Source: an uncultured Ruminococcus sp. (GTDB lineage Bacteria; Bacillota; Clostridia; Oscillospirales; Ruminococcaceae). Taken from it: a stretch of 38,723 nucleotides of DNA. The translations under genes were made by a program, and so were the position numbers. Under the pieces are notes generated by a model. It was not told the origin of the DNA and made no database searches. It saw nothing but the letters and a program-made list of their open reading frames with translations. The stretch lies in assembly GCA_947627445.1 (NCBI GenBank), contig CANQWA010000026.1, positions 1 to 38,723 of the forward strand, written 5' to 3'. Below are positions 1 to 8,113 of this stretch, piece after piece. Position 1 is the stretch's first letter. Each line of letters begins with the position of its first letter.

Positions 1-2
1 TG

Positions 3-386
3 CTTATGGGAGATGAACCGAATCAGATTGTTTCGAATGAATATGTTATGAAGCATCTCATGTATGACGGGATATACCTGGCTGTGTTCATCATATCTGT
101 ATTACCATTGCTTTTTATCAAAAAGTATAAGAAGCGCCTCCAAAAGGGCATCAATTGGAGAATTGTTGCACGAACGATAGCTTTTCATGCGGTATTTCCA
201 GTATTCATTTTAATGTTGACCAGAGTTTTCTTCGGAACGCCATTATGGGTAGTAAAAGCATTTGTCCCTGATTTATTTGTCGTAATAATTATCTCAGCTT
301 GCCTGTTATTTGCAGGTGGAATTGTAAAAATGATTTTATTTATAAGAGGTAAGAGGAATGGATTTTTTGTCTGTAAAACCAGTTAA
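3..386 (+). CDS. C-terminal part of a membrane protein (5' end outside window)
   Basis: The frame is open to the left edge, and the first ATG at position 6 has no visible ribosome binding site, so this is most likely the tail of a longer gene. The visible 126 residues hold three likely membrane segments (about residues 23-38, 53-75 and 84-110) separated by short basic loops such as KKYKKRLQKG, which suggests those loops face the cytoplasm. No catalytic motif is visible. One possibility is a serine hydrolase (class C beta-lactamase-like) with a multi-helix C-terminal anchor, but this is only a guess from the layout. The gene is followed by a hairpin and then an intron remnant on the other strand. 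Confidence 0.55.
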   Translation, partial: LMGDEPNQIVSNEYVMKHLMYDGIYLAVFIISVLPLLFIKKYKKRLQKGINWRIVARTIAFHAVFPVFILMLTRVFFGTPLWVVKAFVPDLFVVIIISACLLFAGGIVKMILFIRGKRNGFFVCKTS

Positions 387-457
387 TGAAAGCATTCAAG
401 AAAATATGATTGAAAGTTAATTTATAAAATATCAAAGGAAATTGACTTAACAGCCCT

Positions 458-488
458 TGCACCCACCTGGGTGCGTAAGATGGGTGCA
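458..488. repeat. Perfect 8-bp inverted repeat hairpin
   Basis: TGCACCCA at 458-465 is repeated inverted at 481-488 around a 15-base loop. There is no T-run on either side, so a simple intrinsic terminator is not well supported. It lies between the membrane protein gene and the intron remnant and could end transcription from the left gene or be an exon-side hairpin of the intron target. Confidence 0.4.
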
Positions 489-496
489 GCATTAAA

Positions 497-670
497 TTGT
501 ATCAAAGTTAGCATCTTGATTTAACCACAATCGACCTCTCACACCACCGTGCGTACCATTCGGTACACGACGGTTCAATAACTTAAGTGCAGTACCTTGT
601 ATCTTTCGAGTATGTCATCGTATCCGGCAGATGCAAGGTATTCGTTTGTTATTGCTCCACCCATTCCAGC
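497..670 (-). mobile_element. Group II intron 3' remnant: end of the reverse transcriptase plus domain V/VI
   Basis: Reading the minus strand, codons from 670 to a TGA at 575-577 encode a peptide containing ITNEYLASAGYDDILERYK and ending HLSY, which resembles the extreme C-terminus of group II intron reverse transcriptases. It is directly followed by a domain V-like hairpin (about 534-576), with GTGTACC and GGTACGCAC arms around a GAAT loop and a GGTGGTGTGAGAGG tail of the kind I recall from bacterial class C introns. A further hairpin at about 497-537 fits domain VI. An in-frame stop at 671-673 and the absence of any other RT sequence to the right show that the 5' part (domains I-IV and most of the RT) is gone. 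The element is a dead fragment. The class assignment is from memory. Confidence 0.65.
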
Positions 671-763
671 TTACCCATAAAGGTGCAGGCGAAATTACAA
701 AATATCCAGACGTAAATCGCAAGCAACCTGTCATATGTCCGTATGTCGAGATTTGCCACGTAT

Positions 764-2074
764 TCAATAGAAAAAGATAAGTGTATGATGATCCGGCTGG
801 TTCTTTTCATTATAATACTTTTTTATCAGCGAAGCCTTGAATCCAAGCTCAGTAATACTCTCCAAAAGCATATCATCACTTAGTCTTGTGTCGAATTTTA
901 CCACGCAGTGCAGACCAGAGTTTTCCCCTGAGATCTTCGCATTTCTGAATATATCATACTTTTTCATCTGTTCAAATAAATGATTTCTGCATTTTTTGTA
1001 ATGCACACGCATTCTGTTGATATGTTTTTCAAAATATCCTTCATGAATGAATCTTGCAAGAGTATATTGTTCAAAAGTCGATACGGGACAGGAATAAAAT
1101 CCAAGCTTCTTTCTGAATCGGTCAAGAATCGACGGCGGAAGTATCATATAGCTTATTCTAATCGTGGAAGATAGACTCTTGCTGAAAGTATTCATATAGA
1201 TAACCTTGTCCATCACGTCAATGCTGAACATAGATGGAATAGGCTTTCCCGATAGTCTGAATTCGCTGTCGTAATCATCTTCTATGATATATCTGTCAGG
1301 AGAAAGCGATGCCCATTCCAGAAGAGCATACCGCTTGCCTATAGATGTAATAGCTCCCGTGGGGAAATGATGAGACGGGGAAATATGTATAATATCCGTC
1401 TTAACGCTTTTAAGATAATCCATATCAACACCATCGTCCAGCATGGGGATATATTCGCAACTGATATTGTAATTGCGGTAAATATCTGCTATTTTGGAAT
1501 ATCCCGGTTCTTCAACTCCGAAAATGTAATTGCTGCCGAAAAGAAGATTTATGAGCATATAGAGATATTCTGTTCCTGCACCGATAATTATCTGCTCCGG
1601 CATAACGCTTATATTTCTGAATCGTTTCAAATGCTCGGCAATAGCTGTTCTTAGCTCATAAACTCCTTCAAAGGACGGTTTGGTAAGCAGCTTGCGTTGA
1701 TTATACGAAAGCTCTTCGCGCATCAGCTTTGCCCATACAGTAAAGGGAAAGAGTTCGTTTTCCATGTCCTCATTTTCTTCATTCTGAACCCGGCACGGCA
1801 ACTTGATTTCGGAAATTATGGGAAGATTTTTCTCAACTGATCTTACATAATATCCCTTTTTAGGAACTGACTTTATATATCCCTCATCAAGAAGCTGATG
1901 ATAGGCGTTTTCCACAGTTATGATACTGACACCCAATTGTGCTGAAAAAGCACGCTTTGACGGTAGTTTTTCATCAGGTTTTATTTCGCCCAGTTCTATA
2001 TCATCTTTGATTTTTTCATATATCTGAACATAAAGCGGTTCAGATCTGGTATTATCCAGTTCATAATAAAGCAT
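764..2074 (-). CDS. pdxR: MocR/PdxR-type regulator: GntR winged helix fused to a PLP aminotransferase-like domain
   Basis: Residues about 10-78 form a GntR-type winged helix (LPSKRAFSAQLGVSIITVENAY). Residues about 110-436 resemble fold-type I aminotransferases, with the PLP-lysine motif NTFSKSLSSTIRISY (Lys about 299) and the D/Y motif IEDDYDS. Proteins of this family sense pyridoxal phosphate and control PLP synthesis genes. Divergent placement against pdxS supports that role here. I chose the ATG at 2074 because GGAG at 2084-2081 is 6 bases upstream; a TTG at 2086 would overlap this site. The protein ends at FFY in a strand near where relatives usually continue for some 20-30 residues, just before the intron remnant, so the C-terminus may be shortened. 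Confidence 0.85.
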   Translation of the reverse strand: MLYYELDNTRSEPLYVQIYEKIKDDIELGEIKPDEKLPSKRAFSAQLGVSIITVENAYHQLLDEGYIKSVPKKGYYVRSVEKNLPIISEIKLPCRVQNEENEDMENELFPFTVWAKLMREELSYNQRKLLTKPSFEGVYELRTAIAEHLKRFRNISVMPEQIIIGAGTEYLYMLINLLFGSNYIFGVEEPGYSKIADIYRNYNISCEYIPMLDDGVDMDYLKSVKTDIIHISPSHHFPTGAITSIGKRYALLEWASLSPDRYIIEDDYDSEFRLSGKPIPSMFSIDVMDKVIYMNTFSKSLSSTIRISYMILPPSILDRFRKKLGFYSCPVSTFEQYTLARFIHEGYFEKHINRMRVHYKKCRNHLFEQMKKYDIFRNAKISGENSGLHCVVKFDTRLSDDMLLESITELGFKASLIKKYYNEKNQPDHHTLIFFY

Positions 2075-2089
2075 CATTTTCTCCAATCT

Positions 2090-2131
2090 GACCTTGTTAT
2101 AAAATACTGATTTGAATCTTGAAACAAGGTC
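2090..2131. promoter_or_regulatory. Likely PdxR operator: perfect 9-bp inverted repeat
   Basis: GACCTTGTT at 2090-2098 and AACAAGGTC at 2123-2131 are exact inverted copies, 24 bases apart, in the divergent gap between the regulator and pdxS. The right arm overlaps the -35 hexamer of the pdxS promoter, and the left arm lies close to the regulator's start. This geometry fits one protein controlling both directions, as known for PdxR systems. Binding is inferred. Confidence 0.65.
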
Positions 2132-2147
2132 ACAACTGTATTATACT
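2119..2147 (+). promoter_or_regulatory. pdxST promoter, sigma-A type
   Basis: TTGAAA at 2119-2124 and TATACT at 2142-2147 are separated by exactly 17 bases. The start codon of pdxS lies 46 bases downstream. The -35 element overlaps the right arm of the proposed operator. Confidence 0.7.
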
Positions 2148-2192
2148 ATAAGCAAGACAATTTGTCAATATATTCTGTTTTTGGAGGAAAAT

Positions 2193-3071
2193 ATGATGGA
2201 AAGCAATCGTTATCAGCTTAACAAGGAGCTTGCTCAAATGCTAAAGGGCGGCGTTATTATGGATGTTACAACGCCTGAACAAGCTAAAATTGCAGAAGCT
2301 GCTGGAGCTTGCGCAGTAATGGCACTGGAAAAAATCCCTGCCGATATCAGAGCGGCAGGCGGCGTATCAAGAATGAGCGACCCTGCTATGATAAAGAGCA
2401 TACAAAACGCTGTAAGCATACCTGTCATGGCAAAATGCAGAATAGGACATTTTGCAGAAGCACAAATATTAGAAGCCATCGAAATCGACTATATAGACGA
2501 AAGCGAAGTGTTATCCCCGGCAGATGATATTTATCATATAGACAAAACAAAATTCCGTGTACCTTTTGTATGCGGTGCAAAGGATCTTGGTGAAGCTCTC
2601 AGAAGAATTGCGGAAGGAGCATCCATGATACGCACAAAGGGTGAACCAGGTACAGGCGATATTGTTCAAGCTGTAAGACATATGAGAAAAATCCAAAGTG
2701 AAATGGCACGGATCGTTTCCAGACGCGATGATGAACTCTTTGAAGAAGCAAAGCAGCTTCAAGTTCCTGTTGAATTTGTAAAGTATGTACACGAAAACGG
2801 CAAGCTTCCTGTTGTAAACTTTGCCGCAGGAGGAGTTGCAACGCCAGCAGATGCCGCATGGATGATGCAGCTTGGCGCAGAGGGAGTATTTGTCGGTTCG
2901 GGAATATTCAAGTCAGGCGATCCCGAAAAACGCGCAAATGCTATTGTAAAGGCTGTTACAAATTATAACGATCCCGATGTTCTTGCAAAGCTCTCTGAAA
3001 ATCTTGGCGAAGCAATGGTAGGTATCAACGAACAGGAAATCGCATTGCTTATGGCAGAAAGAGGAAAATAA
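2193..3071 (+). CDS. pdxS: Pyridoxal 5'-phosphate synthase, synthase subunit PdxS
   Basis: PdxS (YaaD) condenses ribose 5-phosphate, glyceraldehyde 3-phosphate and ammonia to PLP in a 12-subunit barrel with PdxT. The 292-residue product has the usual family length. Visible motifs are [13 protein letters not shown] near residue 20 (with the conserved Asp), [12 protein letters not shown] with the substrate Lys at about 81, and the phosphate-binding stretch [13 protein letters not shown]. The upstream in-frame codons to 2112 are excluded because GGAGG at 2183-2187 sits just before ATG 2193 (and 2196). pdxT follows after two bases, so the pair is co-transcribed. The promoter and operator are directly upstream. 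Confidence 0.97.
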   Translation: MMESNRYQLNKELAQMLKGGVIMDVTTPEQAKIAEAAGACAVMALEKIPADIRAAGGVSRMSDPAMIKSIQNAVSIPVMAKCRIGHFAEAQILEAIEIDYIDESEVLSPADDIYHIDKTKFRVPFVCGAKDLGEALRRIAEGASMIRTKGEPGTGDIVQAVRHMRKIQSEMARIVSRRDDELFEEAKQLQVPVEFVKYVHENGKLPVVNFAAGGVATPADAAWMMQLGAEGVFVGSGIFKSGDPEKRANAIVKAVTNYNDPDVLAKLSENLGEAMVGINEQEIALLMAERGK

Positions 3072-3073
3072 AG

Positions 3074-3631
3074 ATGATAGGGATTTTAGCCTTGCAGGGT
3101 GCTTTTCAGGAACACGCTGACGCACTGAAAAAGCTTTCGGCAGAATACAAATTCATAAGAAATCAATCAGATTTGTGTGCAGAGTTTGACGGTCTTATAC
3201 TTCCGGGAGGAGAAAGCACCGTACAGCGAAAGCTTGCCAAAGAGCTTGGTTTGCTGGAGCATATCAAGAAAATGATAGAAGAAGGCGTTCCGGTACTCGG
3301 AACCTGTGCAGGACTTATTTTACTGTCGAAGGAAATTGCATGCGGTGAAGAAACTACTTTCGGAACGCTTCCTGTTGCTGTTTGCAGAAACGCTTACGGC
3401 AGACAGCTCGGCAGCTTCTCCGCTTTGGGAAATGTGGGAGATATTTCTGATTTCCCTATGCGTTTTATACGTGCGCCGTATATCGAAGGAATTTTCTCAG
3501 AGGATGTTGAAATTCTGAATGTTTTAGATCATAAAATTACTGCTGTAAGATATAAAAATCAAATCGGTGTTTCCTTTCATCCGGAGCTTACAAGTGATTT
3601 AAGGCTGCATCAAATGCTTCTGAAAATTTAG
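3074..3631 (+). CDS. pdxT: Pyridoxal 5'-phosphate synthase, glutaminase subunit PdxT
   Basis: PdxT (YaaE) hydrolyses glutamine and channels ammonia to PdxS. The 185-residue protein is a class I glutamine amidotransferase: it starts IGILALQGAFQEH, has the GGEST motif near residue 46, the nucleophile Cys at about 78 in VLGTCAGLI, and the His/Glu pair in SFHPEL near 169-171. It begins two bases after the pdxS stop, with the gene's own Shine-Dalgarno inside the end of pdxS (GAGGAAA). It is at the short end for the family but shows no missing catalytic residue. Confidence 0.96.
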   Translation: MIGILALQGAFQEHADALKKLSAEYKFIRNQSDLCAEFDGLILPGGESTVQRKLAKELGLLEHIKKMIEEGVPVLGTCAGLILLSKEIACGEETTFGTLPVAVCRNAYGRQLGSFSALGNVGDISDFPMRFIRAPYIEGIFSEDVEILNVLDHKITAVRYKNQIGVSFHPELTSDLRLHQMLLKI

Positions 3632-3750
3632 GAACTGGCTTACTGGATGGAAAAATATGATATAAAATGAAATACCGAATCATTTTCAATCAGAAAACGA
3701 TAACCTCAATAATAAACATCCACTAAGCCGGGGGTTTTAAATACAAAGAT

Positions 3751-3779
3751 CCCCGTTCCGCTTTTAAAGCGAAACAGGG
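3751..3779. repeat. Hairpin downstream of pdxT
   Basis: CCCCGTTCCGCTTT at 3751-3764 pairs with AAGCGAAACAGGG at 3767-3779 with one or two mismatches. It is followed on the plus strand by an A-run, so it is not a standard terminator for pdxT, but it could slow or end transcription. Confidence 0.4.
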
Positions 3780-3780
3780 T

Positions 3781-3832
3781 AAAAAAGTACGGAGCAAACT
3801 TGCTTTACTTTAAAAGCTTGGTTTACTCCGTA
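3781..3832 (-). terminator. Rho-independent terminator, minus strand
   Basis: TACGGAGCAAAC at 3788-3799 pairs with GTTTACTCCGTA at 3821-3832 with one mismatch, and on the minus strand the stem is followed by CTTTTTT (3787-3781). It lies about 90 bases past the stop codon of the unknown gene at 3921-4541 and should end its transcript. On the plus strand the tail is only TTTT after AAAA, so it may also stop pdxST transcripts weakly. Confidence 0.65.
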
Positions 3833-3920
3833 AAATTTTATGATTACGAATTATTTTGATTTAATCACAACAATCTAAATCTCGAAACAATTTTCATTAC
3901 CACTTAAATGCAATGATTTT

Positions 3921-4541
3921 TCAATCGTATAGGGAATGATACAATGATTCCATTTTTCTTTCTTCAATCCCATTGCAAGTTATCTTTGTGATTTGATCAG
4001 GACACAGATAACATTCACCATCATTACAGCCAAAATCATCAACCGCCAAGATACGTATCATCTTTTCTGAAACAGCCAAAACGAAACCAACAGCATCATT
4101 CTGCCCACTGTTTTCTAATTCAATGGAAACAATGTACCCTTTCTGCATTGCATGTTGCAAAACATCTATATTTAGATCATCTCTACACTCAAAATCATAT
4201 GTAAATTGACCGGTTTTTTCAAGATGTTTTAATTTGTCGGCATATTTAGTACCATATTCCACTTTTATGATATTAGAAATACTGCCAACATATAGACCAT
4301 CTTCTATACCATCTGGAGAAATGTGTTTTAATACAAACTGTTCTTTTGTCAGTCCGCAAATATAACCTGCACTAAATTTCAAGGTGTCATCGAAATTGGT
4401 ATATATAAGTGCAATTTCCGTTTTATTTCTGATAAAGCTTAATACAGAAAAAAAGTCCTGGCACTCATTTTTTAGGTCGTTTTTTGGGTTTGGGTTGATT
4501 TTTGGGGCGTTTATTAGGATTGGGTGTTCTTCTTGCGTCAC
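3921..4541 (-). CDS. Unknown cytoplasmic protein with two tandem copies of a small beta-rich domain
   Basis: I do not recognise this protein. The start is taken as GTG at 4541 because GGAGG lies 8 bases upstream; the frame is open to a TTG at 4556. After a Pro/Asn-rich N-terminus (NAPKINPNPKND), the product shows an internal repeat. Residues about 40-105 and 135-200 share the pattern G(Y/F)(I/V), then a hydrophobic strand, then FG or DG, then DG..Y, then an I.KI strand. Each copy is about 65 residues and would fit an SH3- or Sm-like barrel. There is no signal peptide or membrane segment. It stands alone between pdxT and the phosphate operon and has its own terminator. Confidence 0.75.
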   Translation of the reverse strand: MTQEEHPILINAPKINPNPKNDLKNECQDFFSVLSFIRNKTEIALIYTNFDDTLKFSAGYICGLTKEQFVLKHISPDGIEDGLYVGSISNIIKVEYGTKYADKLKHLEKTGQFTYDFECRDDLNIDVLQHAMQKGYIVSIELENSGQNDAVGFVLAVSEKMIRILAVDDFGCNDGECYLCPDQITKITCNGIEERKMESLYHSLYD

Positions 4542-4633
4542 CTTTTTCACCTCCAATACTCCACTAATAATTTAACATCGTTGAGTTTGTATCTAGCAGT
4601 CAAATTGAAAAAAATTTTATGAAAAATGTTCGG

Positions 4634-5863
4634 TTATTTGTTCTCCGGTATGGGAAAAGAAATCGTGATAATTGTGCCTTTTCCGATGTCGCTTTCCATG
4701 TGAATCTGCGCATGATGATACATTGCACCATGCTTTACAATTGACAGTCCAAGACCCGTTCCGCCGATTGCTTTTGAACGTGCCTTGTCTACCCGATAAA
4801 AGCGTTCAAAAATGCGTTCCTGCTCCTCTTTTGCAATGCCGATACCCGTATCACGAACAGACAACAGAATTGCATTTTCAATTTCATGAATACCGATCTC
4901 CGCAAGTCCATCCGGATGATTATATTTTATGGCATTGTCACAAAGATTACGAATGATTTCATCAAGAATTTTTCGCACACCATAGACACGGCAATGCTCG
5001 CCGATGACACGCAACTGCACCTGCATTTTATCAGCCTCGGACCGCAAACGCTCTGCTACATTTTCAGCGAGGTCATAAAGGTCAATTTCTTCCTGTTCAA
5101 ATTCTGTTTTTTCGTCCAATTCTGAAATGCGGAGAATATCCTGTACAAGCGTGATCATTCTTTGTGATTCATCATAAATTGATTTTGAAAAATCCACAAC
5201 AGTTTCATCTGTGGCATCGCCATGCATCAGCATTTCCGCAAATCCTGAAATTGAAGTCAACGGTGTTTTCAGTTCATGGGAAACATTGGAAGTAAATTCG
5301 CGCCGCATGATTTCCCGCTTTTTCTGTTCTTCACTGTCAATAATATTTTTTGAAATTTTTGCTGTGAGAATTGTAGAGGAAAGTATGGTCAACAAAATAA
5401 TGATAACAATGGGCTGGGCAAGCCCTAACAAAATTGTGATGACCGTGTATTGTTTGGATGAAACACGCAAAATATCTCCGTTTTCGATTTTTACAGCGAC
5501 ATAAATTGTTCGTTCCATAAATGTTTTGGAATACCGTACACTTGTACCGGTTCCATTTTTCAAGGCAAGTTGAATTTCTTTGCGGTCAAGATGATTTTCG
5601 AGCTTTTCGGAATCCGTATCTGTGTCTGCAAGAACAGTGCCGTCAGGTGCGATAAGTGTAATTCTTTCATCGCTTTTTACTTTGTCAAAATAGGAAATGC
5701 CTTCTGTCAGAATTGCTGCGCTGATATAATTCGCCTCTTTTTTTAATTCTGATTTGAATTGATTCTGAAAATATTCATAGAGAATGCCCATAATCAGTAT
5801 AACACTTATCAGAAGTAATGAAAATGAAATGATAAGTGAATAACGGAAAATTTTTTTATTCAT
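4634..5863 (-). CDS. phoR: Phosphate-regulon sensor histidine kinase, PhoR-like
   Basis: The 409-residue protein has an N-terminal membrane segment (about 9-30), an extracytoplasmic region of about 110 residues, a second membrane segment (about 141-165), a HisKA domain with the phospho-acceptor His at about 196 (SHELKTPLT), and a HATPase domain with the N box NLCDNAIKYN, the G1 box DTGIGI and the G2 box GGTGLGLSIV. ATG 5863 is preferred over the GTG at 5872 because GGTGA lies 5 bases before it. It overlaps the response regulator gene by 8 bases, which implies translational coupling. Its position at the end of the pst-phoU operon supports phosphate sensing with PhoU and PstB. Confidence 0.9.
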   Translation of the reverse strand: MNKKIFRYSLIISFSLLLISVILIMGILYEYFQNQFKSELKKEANYISAAILTEGISYFDKVKSDERITLIAPDGTVLADTDTDSEKLENHLDRKEIQLALKNGTGTSVRYSKTFMERTIYVAVKIENGDILRVSSKQYTVITILLGLAQPIVIIILLTILSSTILTAKISKNIIDSEEQKKREIMRREFTSNVSHELKTPLTSISGFAEMLMHGDATDETVVDFSKSIYDESQRMITLVQDILRISELDEKTEFEQEEIDLYDLAENVAERLRSEADKMQVQLRVIGEHCRVYGVRKILDEIIRNLCDNAIKYNHPDGLAEIGIHEIENAILLSVRDTGIGIAKEEQERIFERFYRVDKARSKAIGGTGLGLSIVKHGAMYHHAQIHMESDIGKGTIITISFPIPENK

Positions 5864-6530
5864 TTTCTTCACCGATTCTATAGCCGATATTTTTTACTGT
5901 CCGGATATAATTTCCTGCATTACCGAGTTTTTTACGAAGATTTCTGATATGCACATCAAGTGTCCGTGATTCACCGTAAAAATCGCCCCAGATTTTTGTA
6001 AAACATTCCTCACGGGTGACAACTTTTCCGTCCGCTTGGAGAAGAATTTCCAACAGGGAAAATTCTTTGAAAGAGAGTGTAACAGGCTTTTCCGAAACGG
6101 TCACAATATGTTTTTCTGTGTCGATTTCTAATATGCCGAATCTGTAAATTTGTTGAGTATTACCTCTGTTACTTCTCCGCAGTACCGCACGCACACGGGA
6201 AATCAATTCTGTCATTCCAAATGGCTTTGCAATGTAATCATCTGCACCCATGTCAAGACCTGTTACTTTGTCAAATTCGCTACCTTTTGCCGTCAGCATA
6301 ATAATCGGCATATCAGGCGAATGATTTCTGATTTTCCGCAAAATTTCAAGTCCATCTTCTTCCGGGAGCATAATGTCAAGCAGTATCAGATCCGGTTTTG
6401 TATTTTCAAATTCTCTGTAAAATTCAGACGGCAATGCAAACCCCTGTACAGTATAGTTTTCCCGATTCAGTGCATAGCAGACAAGTTTACGAATATTGTC
6501 ATCATCTTCTACCATGTAAATCCTTTCCAT
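5856..6530 (-). CDS. phoP: OmpR-family response regulator, PhoP/PhoB-like
   Basis: The protein has 224 residues: a receiver domain (1-120) with acidic pocket VEDDDN, phosphorylated Asp at about 52 (LLLDIMLP), Thr in MLTAKG and Lys in AKPFG; and a winged-helix DNA-binding domain (about 128-224) ending HIRNLRKKLG and VKNIGYRIG. I start at ATG 6530 with AAGGG 8 bases upstream, not at the GTG at 6539. Genetic coupling with the downstream kinase and upstream phoU points to control of the Pho regulon, including the direct repeats upstream of pstS in this window. PhoB and PhoP names are used for such proteins in different phyla. Confidence 0.9.
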   Translation of the reverse strand: MERIYMVEDDDNIRKLVCYALNRENYTVQGFALPSEFYREFENTKPDLILLDIMLPEEDGLEILRKIRNHSPDMPIIMLTAKGSEFDKVTGLDMGADDYIAKPFGMTELISRVRAVLRRSNRGNTQQIYRFGILEIDTEKHIVTVSEKPVTLSFKEFSLLEILLQADGKVVTREECFTKIWGDFYGESRTLDVHIRNLRKKLGNAGNYIRTVKNIGYRIGEENE

Positions 6531-6576
6531 GATGTTCACCCTTTTCTATGATACCACATCTCACCGCAAAAATCAA

Positions 6577-6636
6577 GGCAACACCTCAAAAAGATTTTGC
6601 GTCAGATGCGCAGTCAGATTTTTCGTCAGAGGTGCC
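6577..6636 (-). repeat. Intergenic hairpin with three CGTCAGA-like repeats between phoU and the regulator
   Basis: The ends GGCAACACCTC (6577-6587) and GAGGTGCC (6629-6636) pair, and the loop holds GCGTCAGA, CAGTCAGA and CGTCAGA, spaced about 12-16 bases apart. It separates phoU from the two-component genes and may act as a processing or attenuation element inside the operon transcript, or be a dispersed REP-like repeat. Confidence 0.45.
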
Positions 6637-6670
6637 TCAAATCTTATGCTGTCCGGTAACTGCATAGATT

Positions 6671-6750
6671 GAGTATAGGAGTTAATGCTTGTGGTCAGCA
6701 TATTTACCACCGATTTTTCCATTTCGGAAATATGTTCCCGTAACTGCATA
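6671..6750. repeat. Duplicated 80-bp phoU segment, displaced copy
   Basis: These 80 bases match 6951-7030 at 74 positions with no gaps. This copy sits at the 3' end of phoU and is read in a different frame from the source copy, so it supplies the novel C-terminus of PhoU and its stop codon at 6682-6684. The segment starts at a shared TATGCAGTTAC sequence (minus strand). Confidence 0.9.
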
Positions 6751-7362
6751 AATTACCCATTCCGCAATATTTTCCGCATGATCGCCGATCCGTTCAAAAT
6801 ATTTTGCAATCATCAGCAAATCCAAAACAGATTCCGCTTTTTCTTTTTCATGGCAAGTCACAGAAATCAGTTTTTGTTTTATCTGAATAAAAAATTCATC
6901 AACTGTATCGTCCATGAGAATGACAGTCCGTGCAAGTTCAGCATTACGCTGAATATAGGAGTTAATGCTTGCGGTCAGCATATCTACCGCCGATTTTGCC
7001 ATTTCGGAAATATGTTCCCTTAACTGCATATCAACACCCGCAATATAACCGCCTATTTCCACAATATCTTCCGCATGGTCACCAATACGCTCCATATCGG
7101 AAATCATTTTTAATGCCGCTGTAATCAGTCGGAAATCTGCTGCAAGTGGCTGTTCGTGCATCAGCAGACGCATACTAAGCGCTTCAATATCACGCTCCAT
7201 ACTATCAATCTGTTTTTCACATTCCTCGGCATTCTGTTTCATTTCGGGCTTGTTTTCTGTGAGATACTTCACGGCACAAGCGATTGATTCCTCACACAAT
7301 GCACCCATTTCCATCAATTTCTTATTCAGCAGACGGAGCTGTTCTTCATAACGATCACGCAT
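6682..7362 (-). CDS. phoU: Phosphate transport regulator PhoU, with altered C-terminus
   Basis: PhoU links the Pst transporter to the PhoR-type kinase and represses the Pho regulon when phosphate is plentiful. The 226-residue product is two three-helix bundles; metal-binding patterns E(R)IGDHAEDI and ERIGDHAENIAEW are both visible. ATG 7362 lies one base after the pstB stop, with AGGAAGG upstream; the longer open frame to 7485 overlaps pstB and is rejected. The last residues, TYFRNGKIGGKYADHKH, come from a frame-shifted duplicate of an internal segment. The likely ancestral ending, AVTGQHKI and a stop, is still present downstream at about 6640-6662. Function is probably kept, as both metal motifs are intact. 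Confidence 0.92.
   Translation of the reverse strand: MRDRYEEQLRLLNKKLMEMGALCEESIACAVKYLTENKPEMKQNAEECEKQIDSMERDIEALSMRLLMHEQPLAADFRLITAALKMISDMERIGDHAEDIVEIGGYIAGVDMQLREHISEMAKSAVDMLTASINSYIQRNAELARTVILMDDTVDEFFIQIKQKLISVTCHEKEKAESVLDLLMIAKYFERIGDHAENIAEWVIYAVTGTYFRNGKIGGKYADHKH
6951..7030. repeat. Duplicated 80-bp phoU segment, source copy
   Basis: This copy lies inside phoU in the normal frame and encodes a helix beginning QLREHISEMAKS. The other copy is exactly 280 bases to the left at 6671-6750, with six mismatches. Confidence 0.9.
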
Positions 7363-7363
7363 A

Positions 7364-8113
7364 TCAACCAAACCTTCCTGTAATATAATCTTCTGTGCGC
7401 TTGTCCTTTGGCGTGGAAAACATTTTATCCGTATCACCCGATTCGATAAGCTCGCCAAGCAGAAAAAAAGCGGTTTTATCAGCAATTCTTGCCGCCTGCT
7501 GCATATTGTGTGTCACCATGACGATTGTATATTTTTCACGCAATTCCACAGCTAAATCCTCGATTTTAGAAGTAGAGATAGGGTCAAGTGCAGAAGTCGG
7601 TTCGTCCATTAAAAGCACCTCCGGTTCAATCGCAAGTGCACGGGCAATGCACAATCTCTGCTGTTGTCCGCCGCTCATACCCAATGCACTTTTTTTCAGG
7701 CGGTCTTTGCACTCGTCCCAGATTGCCGCTTTTTTCAACGACGTTTCCACAATTTCGTCTAACTTCTTCCGTGAACGAATGCCGTGAATACGAGGTCCAT
7801 AGGCAATATTGTCGTAAATGCTCATGGGGAACGGATTCGGTTTCTGAAATACCATTCCCACACGTTTGCGGAGCAGGTTTACGTCATAATTCTGATAAAT
7901 ATTCACACCGTCAAGGGTAATTTCTCCCTCGATACGACAGCCCTCAACCAAATCATTCATGCGGTTCAGTGACTTCAGAAACGTGGATTTTCCGCACCCC
8001 GAAGGACCGATCAGAGCAGTAATCTGACGTGCAGGGAGAGTTAAATTGATATTCATTAACGCCTGATGTGTACCGTACCAGAGATTCATATTTTTTGCCT
8101 CAATTGCATTCAT
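7364..8113 (-). CDS. pstB: Phosphate ABC transporter ATP-binding protein PstB
   Basis: PstB powers high-affinity phosphate uptake. The 249-residue protein has Walker [10 protein letters not shown] (about 33-41), the Q-loop [11 protein letters not shown] typical of PstB, signature [17 protein letters not shown], Walker [14 protein letters not shown] and the H-loop VTHNM. Length is normal for PstB (about 250). It overlaps the pstA stop by four bases (ATGA) and is followed one base later by phoU, so the genes are translationally coupled. Confidence 0.97.
   Translation of the reverse strand: MNAIEAKNMNLWYGTHQALMNINLTLPARQITALIGPSGCGKSTFLKSLNRMNDLVEGCRIEGEITLDGVNIYQNYDVNLLRKRVGMVFQKPNPFPMSIYDNIAYGPRIHGIRSRKKLDEIVETSLKKAAIWDECKDRLKKSALGMSGGQQQRLCIARALAIEPEVLLMDEPTSALDPISTSKIEDLAVELREKYTIVMVTHNMQQAARIADKTAFFLLGELIESGDTDKMFSTPKDKRTEDYITGRFG

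Noticed and set aside
680-763. Continuation of pdxR in another frame (a peptide with EYVANLDIRTYDR)
   Set aside because: It could be the lost end of pdxR after a frameshift, but similarity is too weak to assert by eye, so it is only mentioned as a possibly shortened C-terminus.
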